Part shown: piece after piece, positions 9,340 to 18,866 of the stretch
Numbering within the stretch: position 1 is the stretch's first letter
Layout of the letters: every line of letters begins with the position of its first letter
Notes under the pieces: model-generated
Database searches by the model: none
What the model saw: only the letters and a program-made list of their open reading frames with translations
What the model was told of the DNA's origin: nothing
Translations under genes and position numbers: made by a program
NCBI GenBank assembly: GCA_025656505.1
Contig: JAHXHR010000011.1
Span: 1-47,243, forward strand
DNA length: 47,243 nucleotides
Source of the DNA: Candidatus Thiodiazotropha sp. (ex Epidulcina cf. delphinae)
GTDB taxonomy: Bacteria; Pseudomonadota; Gammaproteobacteria; Chromatiales; Chromatiaceae
Direction: 5' to 3'

Positions 9340-10227
9340 CTATTTGATATGATCAAGAATCCCTTCCAACTCATCCAGGCTGTTGTAGCCGATGACCAGT
9401 TTTCCCTTACCCTTAGCGCCCTGCTGAAGATCGACCCTTGCCCCCAATTTCTCCGATAGGTCGGTGACCAGACGACGGATGTCCGGGTCCATTACCTGGA
9501 CAGTGCGGGCACTCTTGGGTTTATCAGCCTCATGCTGCAGTCTTCTGACCAAACGCTCCGTCTCACGCACAGAGAGCCCTTGGGCAACCACCTGGTTTGC
9601 CGCCTGGGTCTGGGTCTCGCCTTTCAGGCCCAACAGGGAGCGGGCATGCCCCATCTCGAGACGCCCGCTCTCGACCAGGGTCTTGACCTCTTCGTTAAGT
9701 TCCAGCAGACGTAACAAATTGGTCACGGTGGTGCGTGACTTGCCGACGGCCTTGGCCACTTCCTGGTGGGTCAGACCGAATTCCAACAGTAAACGGTTCA
9801 GGGCATTCGCCTCTTCCAGGGGATTGAGGTCTTCCCGCTGGATGTTTTCGATCAGCCCCATCGCCATCGCGGCCTCTTCGGTGACATCCTTGACCACCAC
9901 CGGGATCTCGTCCAGCCCGGCCTGTTGCGCGGCGCGCCAGCGGCGTTCGCCGGCGATCAGTTCATAGCGGTTGTTCTCCACCGGGCGTACAACCACTGGT
10001 TGGATCACCCCTTGAGCGGCAATGGATTCGGCCAACTCCCGTAGACTGTCGGCATCGAACTCCCGTCTCGGCTGATAGCGTCCACGCTGAATCAGATCCA
10101 CCGGCAGTCGGCTCAGGTTCTCACGAACGGGGGGGAGGGGGGCAGCACCCCGCACTTCGGTCTCGGTTTGGATGCCGCCAAGCAGGGCGTCAAGCCCGCG
10201 ACCCAATCCTCTCTTTTTCGCCGCCAT
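9340..10227 (-). CDS. parB: Chromosome-partitioning protein ParB
   Basis: A 295-residue ParB/Spo0J protein. It binds parS, hydrolyses CTP and spreads as a clamp, recruiting ParA (and SMC) to the origin. Visible are an N-terminal ParA-interacting stretch (KKRGLGRGLDALLG), the RYQPRREF box (50-57), the CTP-binding motif GERRWRA (93-99), ENIQREDLNP (127-136), and a helix-turn-helix near 156-178 (HQEVAKAVGKSRTTVTNLL). A C-terminal dimerisation domain ends the protein. Length is normal. It starts 12 bases after the stop of parA, so the two are co-transcribed. Two parS sites are present in recF of this window. Confidence 0.97.
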   Translation of the reverse strand: MAAKKRGLGRGLDALLGGIQTETEVRGAAPLPPVRENLSRLPVDLIQRGRYQPRREFDADSLRELAESIAAQGVIQPVVVRPVENNRYELIAGERRWRAAQQAGLDEIPVVVKDVTEEAAMAMGLIENIQREDLNPLEEANALNRLLLEFGLTHQEVAKAVGKSRTTVTNLLRLLELNEEVKTLVESGRLEMGHARSLLGLKGETQTQAANQVVAQGLSVRETERLVRRLQHEADKPKSARTVQVMDPDIRRLVTDLSEKLGARVDLQQGAKGKGKLVIGYNSLDELEGILDHIK

Positions 10228-10239
10228 ATCTCTTTTCCG

Positions 10240-11031
10240 TTACGCCAGTTGGGTTTCGGCACCGCGTAGACGATGCCTGCGCAGCAACTCGCTGGCCAGC
10301 GCCAGATAAGCGGTTGCTCCGCGGGAGTGTTTGTCATAAAGCAACACGGGTATGCCGTGGCTCGGCGCCTCGGCGACCCGGACATTGCGTGGGATGACGG
10401 TGTTGAACACCGCGTCCTTGAAATGGGAAAGCAGTTGGCTGGAGACATCGACCGCCAGGTTGTTGCGGGGATCGTGCATGGTGCGCAGAAAGCCCTCGAT
10501 CTGCAGCCCCCGGTTGAGATGGGCGCGAATCTGCTCGACGGTATCCATCAATGCCGACAGGCCCTCCAGGGCATAGTATTCGGTCTGGATGGGAATCAGT
10601 ATCCCGTCGGCCGCGACCAGGGCGTTCAGGGTCAGCATGTTCAGCGAGGGCGGGCAGTCCACCAGGATGTAATCATAGTTCGGTTTAGCCGGTGCTAGGG
10701 CCAAGCCCAGCCGCCTCTCCCGCATCGGGCTGTTCATCAGGCCCACTTCCGCGGCGGTCAGGTCGGCATTGGCGGGCAGCACATCGAAACTCCCCTCCGG
10801 TGTGGGTTGTATCGCCTCGCGCAGTGTCGAGTTACCCAGCAATACCTCACAACTGGAGTACTCCAGGCCATGCTTGTCGATGCCGCTGCCCATGCTGGCA
10901 TTGCCCTGCGGATCCATATCCACCAGCAACACGCGCTTCTTCATGGCAGCGAGGGAGGCCGCCAGATTCACCGTGGTGGTGGTCTTGCCGACACCGCCTT
11001 TCTGGTTGGCAATGGAGATGATGTAACCCAT
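10240..11031 (-). CDS. parA: Chromosome-partitioning ATPase ParA
   Basis: A 263-residue ParA/Soj ATPase that, with ParB-parS, moves the newly replicated origin. The deviant Walker A motif KGGVGKTT is at residues 11-18, followed by VDMDPQGN and the Walker B region ILVDCPPSLN. The frame is open further upstream, but ATG 11031 gives the conserved start GYIISIANQKGG and has a purine-rich GAGAGAG just upstream. It lies between rsmG and parB in the order common in gammaproteobacteria. Confidence 0.97.
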   Translation of the reverse strand: MGYIISIANQKGGVGKTTTTVNLAASLAAMKKRVLLVDMDPQGNASMGSGIDKHGLEYSSCEVLLGNSTLREAIQPTPEGSFDVLPANADLTAAEVGLMNSPMRERRLGLALAPAKPNYDYILVDCPPSLNMLTLNALVAADGILIPIQTEYYALEGLSALMDTVEQIRAHLNRGLQIEGFLRTMHDPRNNLAVDVSSQLLSHFKDAVFNTVIPRNVRVAEAPSHGIPVLLYDKHSRGATAYLALASELLRRHRLRGAETQLA

Positions 11032-11084
11032 GACTCTCTCGTATCCACAGTGACAGGGACTGCCTATCATAACGGCAGTGCCGT

Positions 11085-11744
11085 TCAAGGTGGTAACCTT
11101 TCTCTTTGTCTGATCCGCACCAGGCAACGCTCGCCCTCCTGGTAAGGAACCTGCAGGCGAATGATTTCACATCGGCATTCCGTTGATATTCGGTTGATTT
11201 CCTCTCTGGGAACACGCCCCTTCATGGCCAGCAATTCGGTCTCCTGCCCGCGCAGTTCGCTGGTCAACTCCAGCATCTTCGGCAGGGCGGTGAATGCCCT
11301 GGCGATTAAACGCTGAAACGGGGCGTCAGGACGATAGCGCTCCACTCTGGCATGCACCGGCTCTACATTCTCCAGCCCCAGCTCCATTACCGCTTGACGC
11401 ACGAAGCGAATCTTCTTGTTATTGCTGTCAAGGAGGACAAATCGGGTTCGCGGCTGCATGATCGCCAATGGGATGCCGGGCAGGCCCGGCCCCGTCCCCA
11501 TATCGAGGCAACTTGAGATAGTGAGGTGGGGGAGCAACACCAGACTATCCAGCAGGTGTCGCCCCACCATCTCCAGAGGATCGCGTACAGCGGTAAGATT
11601 ATAGGCATTGTTCCACTTCACCAGCATGGCCAGAAACCGCAAGAGTAACGCCTCTTGCCGTGGATTCAGCGCCAATGACAAGGCCACCGACCCCAGTTGC
11701 AATCGTTGCCGGCAGGTGTCTTCGTCAAACGATTGCCCATCCAT
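11085..11744 (-). CDS. rsmG: 16S rRNA (guanine-527-N7)-methyltransferase RsmG
   Basis: A 219-residue SAM-dependent methyltransferase that modifies G527 of 16S rRNA. It carries the typical KWNNAYNLTAVRDP block near residues 43-56, HLLDSL, the SAM-binding loop DMGTGPGLPGIPLA, and the AIMQP / ARAF motifs. Length fits the family (about 210). Its start overlaps the last base of mnmG, the usual coupled gidA-gidB arrangement. Confidence 0.96.
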   Translation of the reverse strand: MDGQSFDEDTCRQRLQLGSVALSLALNPRQEALLLRFLAMLVKWNNAYNLTAVRDPLEMVGRHLLDSLVLLPHLTISSCLDMGTGPGLPGIPLAIMQPRTRFVLLDSNNKKIRFVRQAVMELGLENVEPVHARVERYRPDAPFQRLIARAFTALPKMLELTSELRGQETELLAMKGRVPREEINRISTECRCEIIRLQVPYQEGERCLVRIRQRERLPP

Positions 11745-13618
11745 CAGGCTGACCGCTTTTTCAAGTGTATCAGCAGCAGCGAGATCGCCGCCGGGGTGAC
11801 GCCTGGGATGCGCCCCGCCTGTCCCAGGGTCTGCGGGCGATAGCGCTGGAATTTTTCCCTCACCTCCGAAGAGAGCCCGCGCACCTCAGCATAGTCCAAG
11901 TCCCTGGGCAGCGCGACCGCTTCGTTGGCCCGCTGTTTTTCGATTTCTCCCCGCTGCCGGTTGATGTAACCGGCGTATTTGGCCTGGACCTCAAGCTGTT
12001 CCTTCACCTGAGGATCTGCCTCTCCAGGCCCCAGTTTCGACAGACTCATCAGTTGTCGATAGCTGATATTGGGCCTGGCCAATAGATTGATTGCATTGAC
12101 TTCTTTCGATAATTCGCCACCCAGAATCGCCTCCGCCTGAGCGGGCTCGATATCGTTGGGTTGCAGCCAGAGTCCCTTCAAACGCTGCTGCTCACGATCG
12201 ATCGCATCGCGCTTCTGACAGAATGCCTGCCAGCGCCGGTCATCCACCAAACCCAGATTCCGTCCAGCCTGAGTCAGTCGCAGATCGGCATTGTCCTCCC
12301 GCAGCAACAGCCGATACTCGGCGCGGCTGGTGAACATGCGGTAGGGCTCTTGGGTCCCCTGGGTAATCAAGTCATCCACCATCACCCCGAGATAGGCTTC
12401 ATCCCGCCCCGGCGTCCAGGCATCTTGCTCCCGGCAGCTAAGCACGGCGTTCACCCCTGCCAGCAGCCCTTGGGCGGCTGCCTCTTCATAACCGGTGGTG
12501 CCGTTGATCTGTCCGGCGAAAAAGAGCCCTTGAATCGGCTTGGTCTCAAGAGACGCCTTCAGATCACGAGGGTCGAAAAAGTCATACTCAATGGCGTAAC
12601 CCGGCCGGGTGATATGGGCCTTTTCAAACCCCTTCATGGAGCGCACCAGTTGCTGCTGAATGTCGAACGGCAGACTGGTGGAGATGCCGTTGGGATAGAT
12701 TTCATGGGTATCCAATCCCTCGGGCTCGATAAAGATCTGATGGGAATCCTTCTCCGCAAAGCGTACGATCTTGTCCTCGATGGAAGGACAGTAGCGCGGC
12801 CCCAAGCCCTTGATGACCCCGGTATACATGGGCGAACGGGATAACCCGCTGCGGATGATTTCGTGAGTCTGCCGGTTGGTATGGGTGATGTGGCAACTGA
12901 CCTGTCCGGGGTGTTGCTCCCGCGACCCGAGAAAGGAGAATACCGGTGTCGGGGTATCGCCAGGCTGGGCCTGCAGCTTAGCGTAATCGATGCTGCGCCC
13001 ATCGATACGCGGCGGTGTCCCGGTCTTCAACCGCTCGACGCGAAACGGACGCTCCCGCAGGCGTTGCGAAAGGGCATTCGAGGGGGGATCGCCCGCACGT
13101 CCGCCAGGATAATTGGAGAGCCCGATATGGATGCGCCCACCGAGGAAGGTGCCAACGGTCAGGACCACAGCATCGGCGCGAAATGTCAGTCCCATCTGAG
13201 TGACGACCCCGATAACCCGCTCCTGCTCCAGCAACAGGTCGTCCACCGCCTGTTGAAAGAGTTGCAGATTGGGCTGATTCTCCAGGGCATGGCGAATGGC
13301 CGCCTTGTAGCGAACCCGATCAGCCTGGGCGCGGGTCGCCCGCACCGCCGCCCCCTTACGTGAATTGAGGATGCGGAATTGAATCCCACCGAGATCGGCG
13401 GCATGAGCCATAATGCCACCCAGGGCATCCACTTCTTTCACCAGATGCCCCTTGCCGATACCGCCGATCGCCGGATTGCAACTCATCTGCCCCAGGGTGT
13501 CGATGTTGTGGCTGAGAAGCAGGGTGCGGGCGCCCATACGGGCGGACGCCAGGGCCGCCTCGGTTCCGGCATGGCCCCCACCCACTACAATCACATCATA
13601 ACTGTCGGTATAAAACAT
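11744..13618 (-). CDS. mnmG: tRNA uridine-34 5-carboxymethylaminomethyl modification enzyme MnmG
   Basis: A 624-residue FAD protein that, with MnmE, makes (c)mnm5U34 in tRNA. Visible are the N-terminal FAD motif [29 protein letters not shown], and the conserved [11 protein letters not shown] and [12 protein letters not shown] blocks. Length matches the family (about 630). In many gammaproteobacteria mnmE is the adjacent upstream gene. Here about 8 kb of other genes separate the two. Confidence 0.97.
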   Translation of the reverse strand: MFYTDSYDVIVVGGGHAGTEAALASARMGARTLLLSHNIDTLGQMSCNPAIGGIGKGHLVKEVDALGGIMAHAADLGGIQFRILNSRKGAAVRATRAQADRVRYKAAIRHALENQPNLQLFQQAVDDLLLEQERVIGVVTQMGLTFRADAVVLTVGTFLGGRIHIGLSNYPGGRAGDPPSNALSQRLRERPFRVERLKTGTPPRIDGRSIDYAKLQAQPGDTPTPVFSFLGSREQHPGQVSCHITHTNRQTHEIIRSGLSRSPMYTGVIKGLGPRYCPSIEDKIVRFAEKDSHQIFIEPEGLDTHEIYPNGISTSLPFDIQQQLVRSMKGFEKAHITRPGYAIEYDFFDPRDLKASLETKPIQGLFFAGQINGTTGYEEAAAQGLLAGVNAVLSCREQDAWTPGRDEAYLGVMVDDLITQGTQEPYRMFTSRAEYRLLLREDNADLRLTQAGRNLGLVDDRRWQAFCQKRDAIDREQQRLKGLWLQPNDIEPAQAEAILGGELSKEVNAINLLARPNISYRQLMSLSKLGPGEADPQVKEQLEVQAKYAGYINRQRGEIEKQRANEAVALPRDLDYAEVRGLSSEVREKFQRYRPQTLGQAGRIPGVTPAAISLLLIHLKKRSA

Positions 13619-13834
13619 ACTCTTTAAAGGGCATCATCATGCAATAGTACTTACCCGGTAACCAAACAGATTCACCTTCTGCCCCCTCTCCCTCAGGGTG
13701 AGGGAGAAAAACGGTGTAATTCGGTTAGCCGACTTCACACATTGAGGAATACCGTTGGCTTGTCGGCTAATCAGTGAACCGAATAGTCAATCGGTTATCT
13801 TAGCCGATAAGATTAGGGCTACGGAAATAATAGT
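13619..13834. promoter_or_regulatory. Divergent promoter region of mnmG and the moxR operon
   Basis: 216 bp between diverging genes. It holds three copies of the octamer TTAGCCGA: 13725 (+), 13763-13770 (minus) and 13800 (+). The first two form a 9-bp inverted repeat (TTAGCCGAC / GTCGGCTAA, 13725-13733 and 13762-13770). I could not assign -35/-10 boxes with confidence. Confidence 0.4.
13687..13707. repeat. Perfect 9-bp hairpin repeat
   Basis: TCTCCCTCA, loop GGG, then TGAGGGAGA. No T-run follows on either strand in a way that would make it a terminator. It resembles the dispersed CCCTCTCCCT-type palindromes found between genes in many bacteria. Confidence 0.7.
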
Positions 13835-14752
13835 ATGAGTGCTGAACTGCAAAAGGTCATCGAAGCCGCCGGTAAAATCCTGTTAGGCAAACAGGAAGTC
13901 GTTAAGCTCTCCCTTGCCTGTCTACTGGCGCGTGGGCATCTGTTGATCGAGGATCTCCCCGGCGTCGGCAAGACAACCCTAGCGCATACCCTGGCCCACT
14001 TGCTGGGACTTCACTACCAACGCATCCAGTTCACCAGCGATCTGCTGCCCTCGGATATCATCGGCGTCTCGATCTATGAGAGAGACGAGCAGCGCTTTCA
14101 ATTCCATCCCGGCCCGGTGTTCGCCCAATTGGTGCTGGCCGATGAGATCAACCGCGCCACGCCCAAGGCCCAGAGCGCCTTGCTCGAAGCCATGGAAGAG
14201 CACCAGGTGACCACCGATGGCCAGACCCATGGATTGCCTGAGCCCTTTTTCGTCATCGCCACCCAGAACCCCAGCCATCAGGTCGGCACCTTTCCTCTGC
14301 CGGAGTCACAACTCGACCGTTTTCTGATGCGTATCCGCATCGGCTATCCCGAAAGAGTTGCCGAACGGGAACTGCTCATCGGCGAAGATCGTCGTCAAAT
14401 GCTGCTGCGCACACCCGTAGCCCTTGCCGGGCAGCGACTGGCCGACTATCAGCAGCAGGTTAGCCGGGTCCATGTAGCCGAGGCATTGATAGACTATTGT
14501 CAGGATATCCTCGCTTTTACCCGAAACTCCCCCGACTACCGGTACGGCCTCTCTCCTCGCGCCGGCCTGGCCATATTACAGGGCGCCCGCGCCTGGGCGT
14601 TTCTCGAGGGTCGCAATCTTGTGCTACCGGAGGATCTACAGGCGGTGCTGCCCGCCACTGTCGAACATCGGCTGCAAACCGCCGGCGACAGCGACAACGG
14701 GCTGGGGAAAGGCGTGATGACGGATTTACTGCGCTCCATACCGGTTCCTTGA
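13835..14752 (+). CDS. MoxR-family AAA+ ATPase
   Basis: A 305-residue AAA+ protein of the MoxR group, which is thought to act as a chaperone-like ATPase for metal or cofactor insertion or complex assembly. The Walker A region LPGVGKTT is at 41-48, the Walker B LVLADEINRA near 105-114, and the sensor-1 region ATQNPSHQVGTFPLPESQLDRF follows (written here as ATQNPSHQVG and TFPLPESQLDRF). It is the first gene of a three-gene operon with a DUF58 protein one base downstream and a membrane transglutaminase. This is a well-known conserved association whose exact target is unknown. Confidence 0.92.
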   Translation: MSAELQKVIEAAGKILLGKQEVVKLSLACLLARGHLLIEDLPGVGKTTLAHTLAHLLGLHYQRIQFTSDLLPSDIIGVSIYERDEQRFQFHPGPVFAQLVLADEINRATPKAQSALLEAMEEHQVTTDGQTHGLPEPFFVIATQNPSHQVGTFPLPESQLDRFLMRIRIGYPERVAERELLIGEDRRQMLLRTPVALAGQRLADYQQQVSRVHVAEALIDYCQDILAFTRNSPDYRYGLSPRAGLAILQGARAWAFLEGRNLVLPEDLQAVLPATVEHRLQTAGDSDNGLGKGVMTDLLRSIPVP

Positions 14753-14753
14753 A

Positions 14754-15725
14754 ATGCCCGCCCTGCCGGTCGATCAATGGCTGAGACGCTTTCGCCGACG
14801 GGCAAGGCCGGATCGTCGGGGAGGAGTTAGCGTCAAGCCACGGAGTATCTACATCCTACCCACCAAGCAGGGCATGCTGCTCGCTGTGGTGATACTCCTC
14901 ATGCTGACAGGCTCCATCAACTACGGCAGCAATCTCGGCCACCTGATGACCTTTCTGCTCGGCGGCATCTGGTTGACTGCCATACTCCATACTTGGCGCA
15001 ATCTTTTGGGTCTCGGCCTTCAGCCGCGGCAGGTCGCATCCGTATTCGCCGGTCAGACCGCCGATTTTACTCTACTGATGGTCAATGTTTCTGCCCTCGA
15101 TCGTTTCGGCATTACCCTGAAATGTAAAAAAATCAGCGGCGATTCCGTCGATATCCCGGCCAACGACCAGCGTCTTCTTCATCTTCTGATCCCAACACAT
15201 GCGCGTGGTGAGTTGCCGCTGCCCGATATCAGCCTGCATACCAGCTATCCGCTCGGCCTCTTCCATGCCTGGACCTATGCCCGGCTCGATCTCCGTTGCC
15301 TGGTCTATCCCAAGCCTGCCGGATCAGGCGAACCCCCATCGGCGCCTGTCTATACCCGAAGCGATACCGGTGACCGGGGTTTCGGGGCTGACGATTTCGT
15401 CGGTCTGCGTAACTTCCGCCCCGGTGATTCACCCAGGCATATCGACTGGAAGGCCCATGCCAGAGAGCGGGGTCTATTGAGTAAGCAATTCGGCGGTGAC
15501 AGAACCGAGGAGGTGAGACTCGATTGGGATCTGTTACCAAAGAGCGATCAGGAGAAACGCCTCAGCTTGCTGTGTCGGTTCATTCTGCAAGCTGAGGAGC
15601 GGGAGCAGTCCTACGGATTACGGATTCCGGGACAGAAAATCGAAAGCGGCATGGGTTCCGTGCATAGGCAGCGGTGTCTGACAACACTTGCCAGGTTCGG
15701 AGCCGATAATGAAACAATCCGTTGA
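14754..15725 (+). CDS. DUF58 membrane-anchored protein
   Basis: 323 residues. Two hydrophobic segments lie near residues 35-80, followed by a mainly extended region and the DUF58 core. The core includes RSDTGDRGFGADDFVGLRNF and GDSPRHIDWKAHARERGLLSK (split here: GDSPRHIDWKA, HARERGLLSK). DUF58 proteins often carry a von Willebrand-A-like fold and are encoded beside MoxR ATPases. It starts one base after the moxR stop and its end overlaps the next gene by 17 bases. Function beyond partnership with MoxR is unknown. Confidence 0.85.
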   Translation: MPALPVDQWLRRFRRRARPDRRGGVSVKPRSIYILPTKQGMLLAVVILLMLTGSINYGSNLGHLMTFLLGGIWLTAILHTWRNLLGLGLQPRQVASVFAGQTADFTLLMVNVSALDRFGITLKCKKISGDSVDIPANDQRLLHLLIPTHARGELPLPDISLHTSYPLGLFHAWTYARLDLRCLVYPKPAGSGEPPSAPVYTRSDTGDRGFGADDFVGLRNFRPGDSPRHIDWKAHARERGLLSKQFGGDRTEEVRLDWDLLPKSDQEKRLSLLCRFILQAEEREQSYGLRIPGQKIESGMGSVHRQRCLTTLARFGADNETIR

Positions 15726-17706
15726 ACGCATAGCGACACCCCACCTGCCGTTGCCACTCAGCCTCGTCACGGGATTGACCCTATTGCCCCACGGCATGAA
15801 TCTGGCGATGCCTGTCAATCTCTATCTGGTCGCCTTGCTCGGCTGGCGAATCGCCAGTCTACGCTTGCCCCGCCTGCAACCCGGCCGTTGGCTGCTCCTG
15901 TCGGCCACACTGAGCGGCGTTTTCCTGGTCTACACCCAATACCACACGCTGATCGGACGGGACGCCGGCGCCGCCCTGCTTGCCGTGATGCTCATACTCA
16001 AGGTCATGGAAGCGGGTAAACGCCGCGATATCTATGTTTCGGTGTTTATCTCCTATTTTGTCGTCATCACCCATTTTTTATTTGATCAGTCGCTGTTGCT
16101 GTCACTCTATCTATTGCTGGTCATGGTCTGCCAGACGGCGCTATTACTCGAGATAAACCGTGTCAAACCCTCCCCAAATCTCTATCAGCCCTTGATTAAG
16201 ACTTTGCTGATCACCCTCCAGTCCGTACCCATCGCCCTTATCCTGTTTGTTGTTTTTCCACGCATCACGCACCCTTTGTGGAATCTCGGCAGCGGGTCTA
16301 GCGCCATGACCGGTCTCAGCGACCGAGTCACCCCCGGCGCCATCAGTCAATTGATCGAATCGGCGGAAGTCGCCTTCCGCGCCGAATTCAAACAATCGCC
16401 GCCTGCCGCGGAGCAACGCTACTGGCGAGGTTTGGTGCTTTGGGATACGGATGGTTACAGCTGGTATACAGACCCTGAACGACCGCTGGCGGACACCTCA
16501 CCCAAGATCACCCATCTCGGTGAATCACTTGCCTACGACATCTTTCTCGAGCCGCATAACAGGCCCTGGCTGTACAGTCTCGATCTTCCGCTCAAGGCGC
16601 CGAACCAGGCCAGGCTTAGCGGGGATTTTCAGCTATTGATGGAAAAACCGCTAACCCGGCCGCTGCGTTATGCCGGGCTTTCAACCACCGACTACCGCAC
16701 ACCGAAACTCTCGCCGGACATGCGCCAACGTGCATTGCAGCTCAGCGGCAACCTGACCCAGCGACAACGCGACCTTGTCGCCCGTTGGCGGGCAAGTGCG
16801 ATGAATGACTCACGGCTGGTTGAAAAAGCCCTCGACTATTTTAATGCCAATCCCTTCGTCTACACCCTCACACCACCGATCTATAACGATAATCCCATCG
16901 ATGAATTCCTGTTTGAAGGTCGAGAAGGCTTTTGCGAACACTATGCCACCGGTTTCACTCAGTTGATGCGTCTGGCCGGGATCCCCGCTCGCTTGGTGCT
17001 GGGCTATCAGGGCGGAGAATACAATCAACTCGGCGACTATTTCATCATCCGCCAATACGACGCCCATGCCTGGTCAGAGGTCTGGCTGGCAGAACGGGGA
17101 TGGGTGAGAATAGACCCCACCGCGGCAGTGGCCCCGGAACGGGTACGTTACTCCATCAGATCAGACTTAGGAGAAGAGGGATCGCCGGCGCTGTTCAGGA
17201 TCGACCATGGCGGAGTCGTCGGCTCACTGTTCCACCAATTCGCCCTTGCCTTTGACAGCGCCAATGTCCAATGGCGACGTTGGGTCATCGGTTACAGCCG
17301 GGAACACCAATTCAGCCTGATGCGCGGTCTCGGGTTTGATTTTCTATCTCCAGCCCAATGGGGCCTGATCACGATCGGCATGATAGCCACCAGCCTGTTG
17401 GTTGTCGGGCTACGCATCACCTGGCAGGGAAAGCGGCGTGAAGCGCCTATCCAGGCGGTCTATCGACGCTTTTGCCGGCGGCTGTCGCGCCTGGGCATTG
17501 ACCGGCTCCCCCATGAGGGGCCCATGGACTTCGCCACAAGGGCATCCCGACGCCGCCCCGATCTGGCGACGCAGATCAAGCGAATAACCGGTCTCTACAT
17601 TCGACTGCGCTATGGCCCTCACAGCAGGGAGGCTGACCGACGATCATTTTCAAGCCAGGTGCGCCTGTTCCGTCCCCCGCGTCGTTATCGAAAACGTAAC
17701 GATTAA
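15709..17706 (+). CDS. TgpA-like membrane transglutaminase-domain protein (DUF3488)
   Basis: 665 residues. The N-terminal third has several membrane helices (about residues 25-190, DUF3488 type). The centre is a periplasmic transglutaminase-like domain with a candidate triad C409 (GFCEHYA), H453 (DAHAWSEVW) and D469 (WVRIDPTAA). A last helix lies near 545-565, followed by a cytoplasmic tail. The family includes TgpA of Pseudomonas aeruginosa, an essential inner-membrane protein. ATG 15709 is preferred over the TTG at 15688 because GGAG lies six bases upstream. It overlaps the DUF58 gene by 17 bases and the convergent YdcH-like gene by four. Confidence 0.88.
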   Translation: MKQSVERIATPHLPLPLSLVTGLTLLPHGMNLAMPVNLYLVALLGWRIASLRLPRLQPGRWLLLSATLSGVFLVYTQYHTLIGRDAGAALLAVMLILKVMEAGKRRDIYVSVFISYFVVITHFLFDQSLLLSLYLLLVMVCQTALLLEINRVKPSPNLYQPLIKTLLITLQSVPIALILFVVFPRITHPLWNLGSGSSAMTGLSDRVTPGAISQLIESAEVAFRAEFKQSPPAAEQRYWRGLVLWDTDGYSWYTDPERPLADTSPKITHLGESLAYDIFLEPHNRPWLYSLDLPLKAPNQARLSGDFQLLMEKPLTRPLRYAGLSTTDYRTPKLSPDMRQRALQLSGNLTQRQRDLVARWRASAMNDSRLVEKALDYFNANPFVYTLTPPIYNDNPIDEFLFEGREGFCEHYATGFTQLMRLAGIPARLVLGYQGGEYNQLGDYFIIRQYDAHAWSEVWLAERGWVRIDPTAAVAPERVRYSIRSDLGEEGSPALFRIDHGGVVGSLFHQFALAFDSANVQWRRWVIGYSREHQFSLMRGLGFDFLSPAQWGLITIGMIATSLLVVGLRITWQGKRREAPIQAVYRRFCRRLSRLGIDRLPHEGPMDFATRASRRRPDLATQIKRITGLYIRLRYGPHSREADRRSFSSQVRLFRPPRRYRKRND

Positions 17707-17939
17707 TCTTGCAGAACCGCGTAAAGCTTATCTTTCAGCAGCAGACGCCGTTTCTTCATCTCCTCGATATGAAAATCCGATACCGGGGTGCTCAACGCCT
17801 CGAGATTCCGAATATGCACATCCAACCAGTCATATTCATCCATCAGATGATGAAACACCTCGTTGCTCTCACGCAGATCGGCAATCTTCTGCACATATTC
17901 CGGAAATTCGTTTAAAAGATCATGAGGTTCACCCAGCAT
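17703..17939 (-). CDS. YdcH-like DUF465 small coiled-coil protein
   Basis: 78 residues, charged and helical, with the family pattern FHHLMDEYDWLDVHIRNLE and a lysine-rich second helix (EEMKKRRLLLKDKLYAVL). DUF465 proteins of this length are common in proteobacteria and have no established function. It is convergent with the transglutaminase gene and overlaps its stop by four bases. TTCTCC-type bases just upstream on the plus strand (GGAGAA on the coding strand) give a good ribosome site. Confidence 0.85.
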   Translation of the reverse strand: MLGEPHDLLNEFPEYVQKIADLRESNEVFHHLMDEYDWLDVHIRNLEALSTPVSDFHIEEMKKRRLLLKDKLYAVLQD

Positions 17940-18254
17940 TATTTTTTCTCCTCAAACATTCACCTATTCCAGCACGGTTAGCCGGCTCTTTGGTACGGCT
18001 GTAACGTGTACGATCACAAAATTGTCTAGTGTAGTGTCCTCGCATCGTTTAACCCGACGCGCACTAGGAAGCATTATCAAAAAGAAGTTTCTCTATATCT
18101 ATACAGAAGTTATATATAAATACTAACTTATTGAAAACGCATAATTATTCAATATCTCGACTGCTGACACGGGAACAATATTGGGAGTTAAGCACCAACA
18201 AAATGTAAACCAATGCAATAAAGCATCGCACTTTAATTATACTTCCTAATCAAG
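17940..18254. other. AT-rich intergenic stretch, left edge of the island
   Basis: 315 bp without a gene. It is markedly AT-rich from 18060 onward, in contrast to the GC-rich transglutaminase gene. It should hold the promoter of the ydcH-like gene and the end of the dcd-like operon. A weak hairpin (CCTAAC, TTGA, TTAGG) overlaps the dcd-like stop codon. I see no clear attachment site or repeat. Confidence 0.4.
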
Positions 18255-18866
18255 TTAGGATTTTATCTTTTCAGGCAGCCAAAACTTCCTATCAGCCATT
18301 TTACTATCTTTAGACAAATTGGCGAAATGCGCTCCTATTTTGTGTGCCATGTCACCATCATATGCTTCACCACCTATGCATTGAGAAAAGACAATCTGGG
18401 CCACGCTTGTACCAGGATACAGAGCGAGTGGTACCTCGCCAAGATTCAATAATTCTAGTGTGATCGTCCCACAAAAGCCCGGATGAACAGCCGTTGCTGT
18501 GGCAATAACAAGACCTGCACGGCCCCATTGTGATCTTGAGGTAACGGATGCTGCAACATCGACAGGAAGACGAAAATACTCCAATGTTCCGGCAAGGACA
18601 AGTTCTTGCGGATGTAAGTAGAAGCACTCCTTAAAATTGACGAAATGCGTTGTTTGGTGGCGATGTTCCCGTATATCTTGTAACGCAGGATCAAGTTGCG
18701 CAAGATTCCCGCGACGCGTCACAATAAAATCGTTGCCTAATCGGATATCGATTGATGCCTCATTGATTTGCAAGTCGGGATTCAGAAGTGGCGTAATGAT
18801 AAGGCGTTCCTCTACCTTCTCACGGTAGAGGAGCTTTAGTAGCTCATTGTGACCAATGACACTCAT
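18255..18866 (-). CDS. dCTP deaminase-like protein (island gene 4)
   Basis: 203 residues of the dCTP deaminase / dUTPase superfamily. SIDIRLGNDF (38-47), a YLHPQELVLAGTLE strand (83-96), SRSQWGRAG (110-118) and HPGFCGTITLELLN (128-141) align with Dcd. The Ser-Arg pair (R111, S112), R116 and the general-base Glu (E138) are kept. The Arg-Ile-Asp stretch of E. coli Dcd is A-V-H here (126-128) and the C-terminal lid differs. It is therefore not a straightforward housekeeping Dcd. Its ATG overlaps the metalloprotease stop by four bases (ATGA). Some Dcd-like proteins are known anti-phage effectors that deplete dCTP. That role here is inference, and a nucleotide-sensing or dUTPase role is also possible. 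Confidence 0.8.
   Translation of the reverse strand: MSVIGHNELLKLLYREKVEERLIITPLLNPDLQINEASIDIRLGNDFIVTRRGNLAQLDPALQDIREHRHQTTHFVNFKECFYLHPQELVLAGTLEYFRLPVDVAASVTSRSQWGRAGLVIATATAVHPGFCGTITLELLNLGEVPLALYPGTSVAQIVFSQCIGGEAYDGDMAHKIGAHFANLSKDSKMADRKFWLPEKIKS

Noticed and set aside
12161-12844. 227-codon plus-strand frame within mnmG
   Set aside because: Antisense shadow of a certain gene, no motif.
13687-13707. Hairpin as a terminator of mnmG or moxR
   Set aside because: It lies upstream of both genes and lacks a following T-run in a useful direction.
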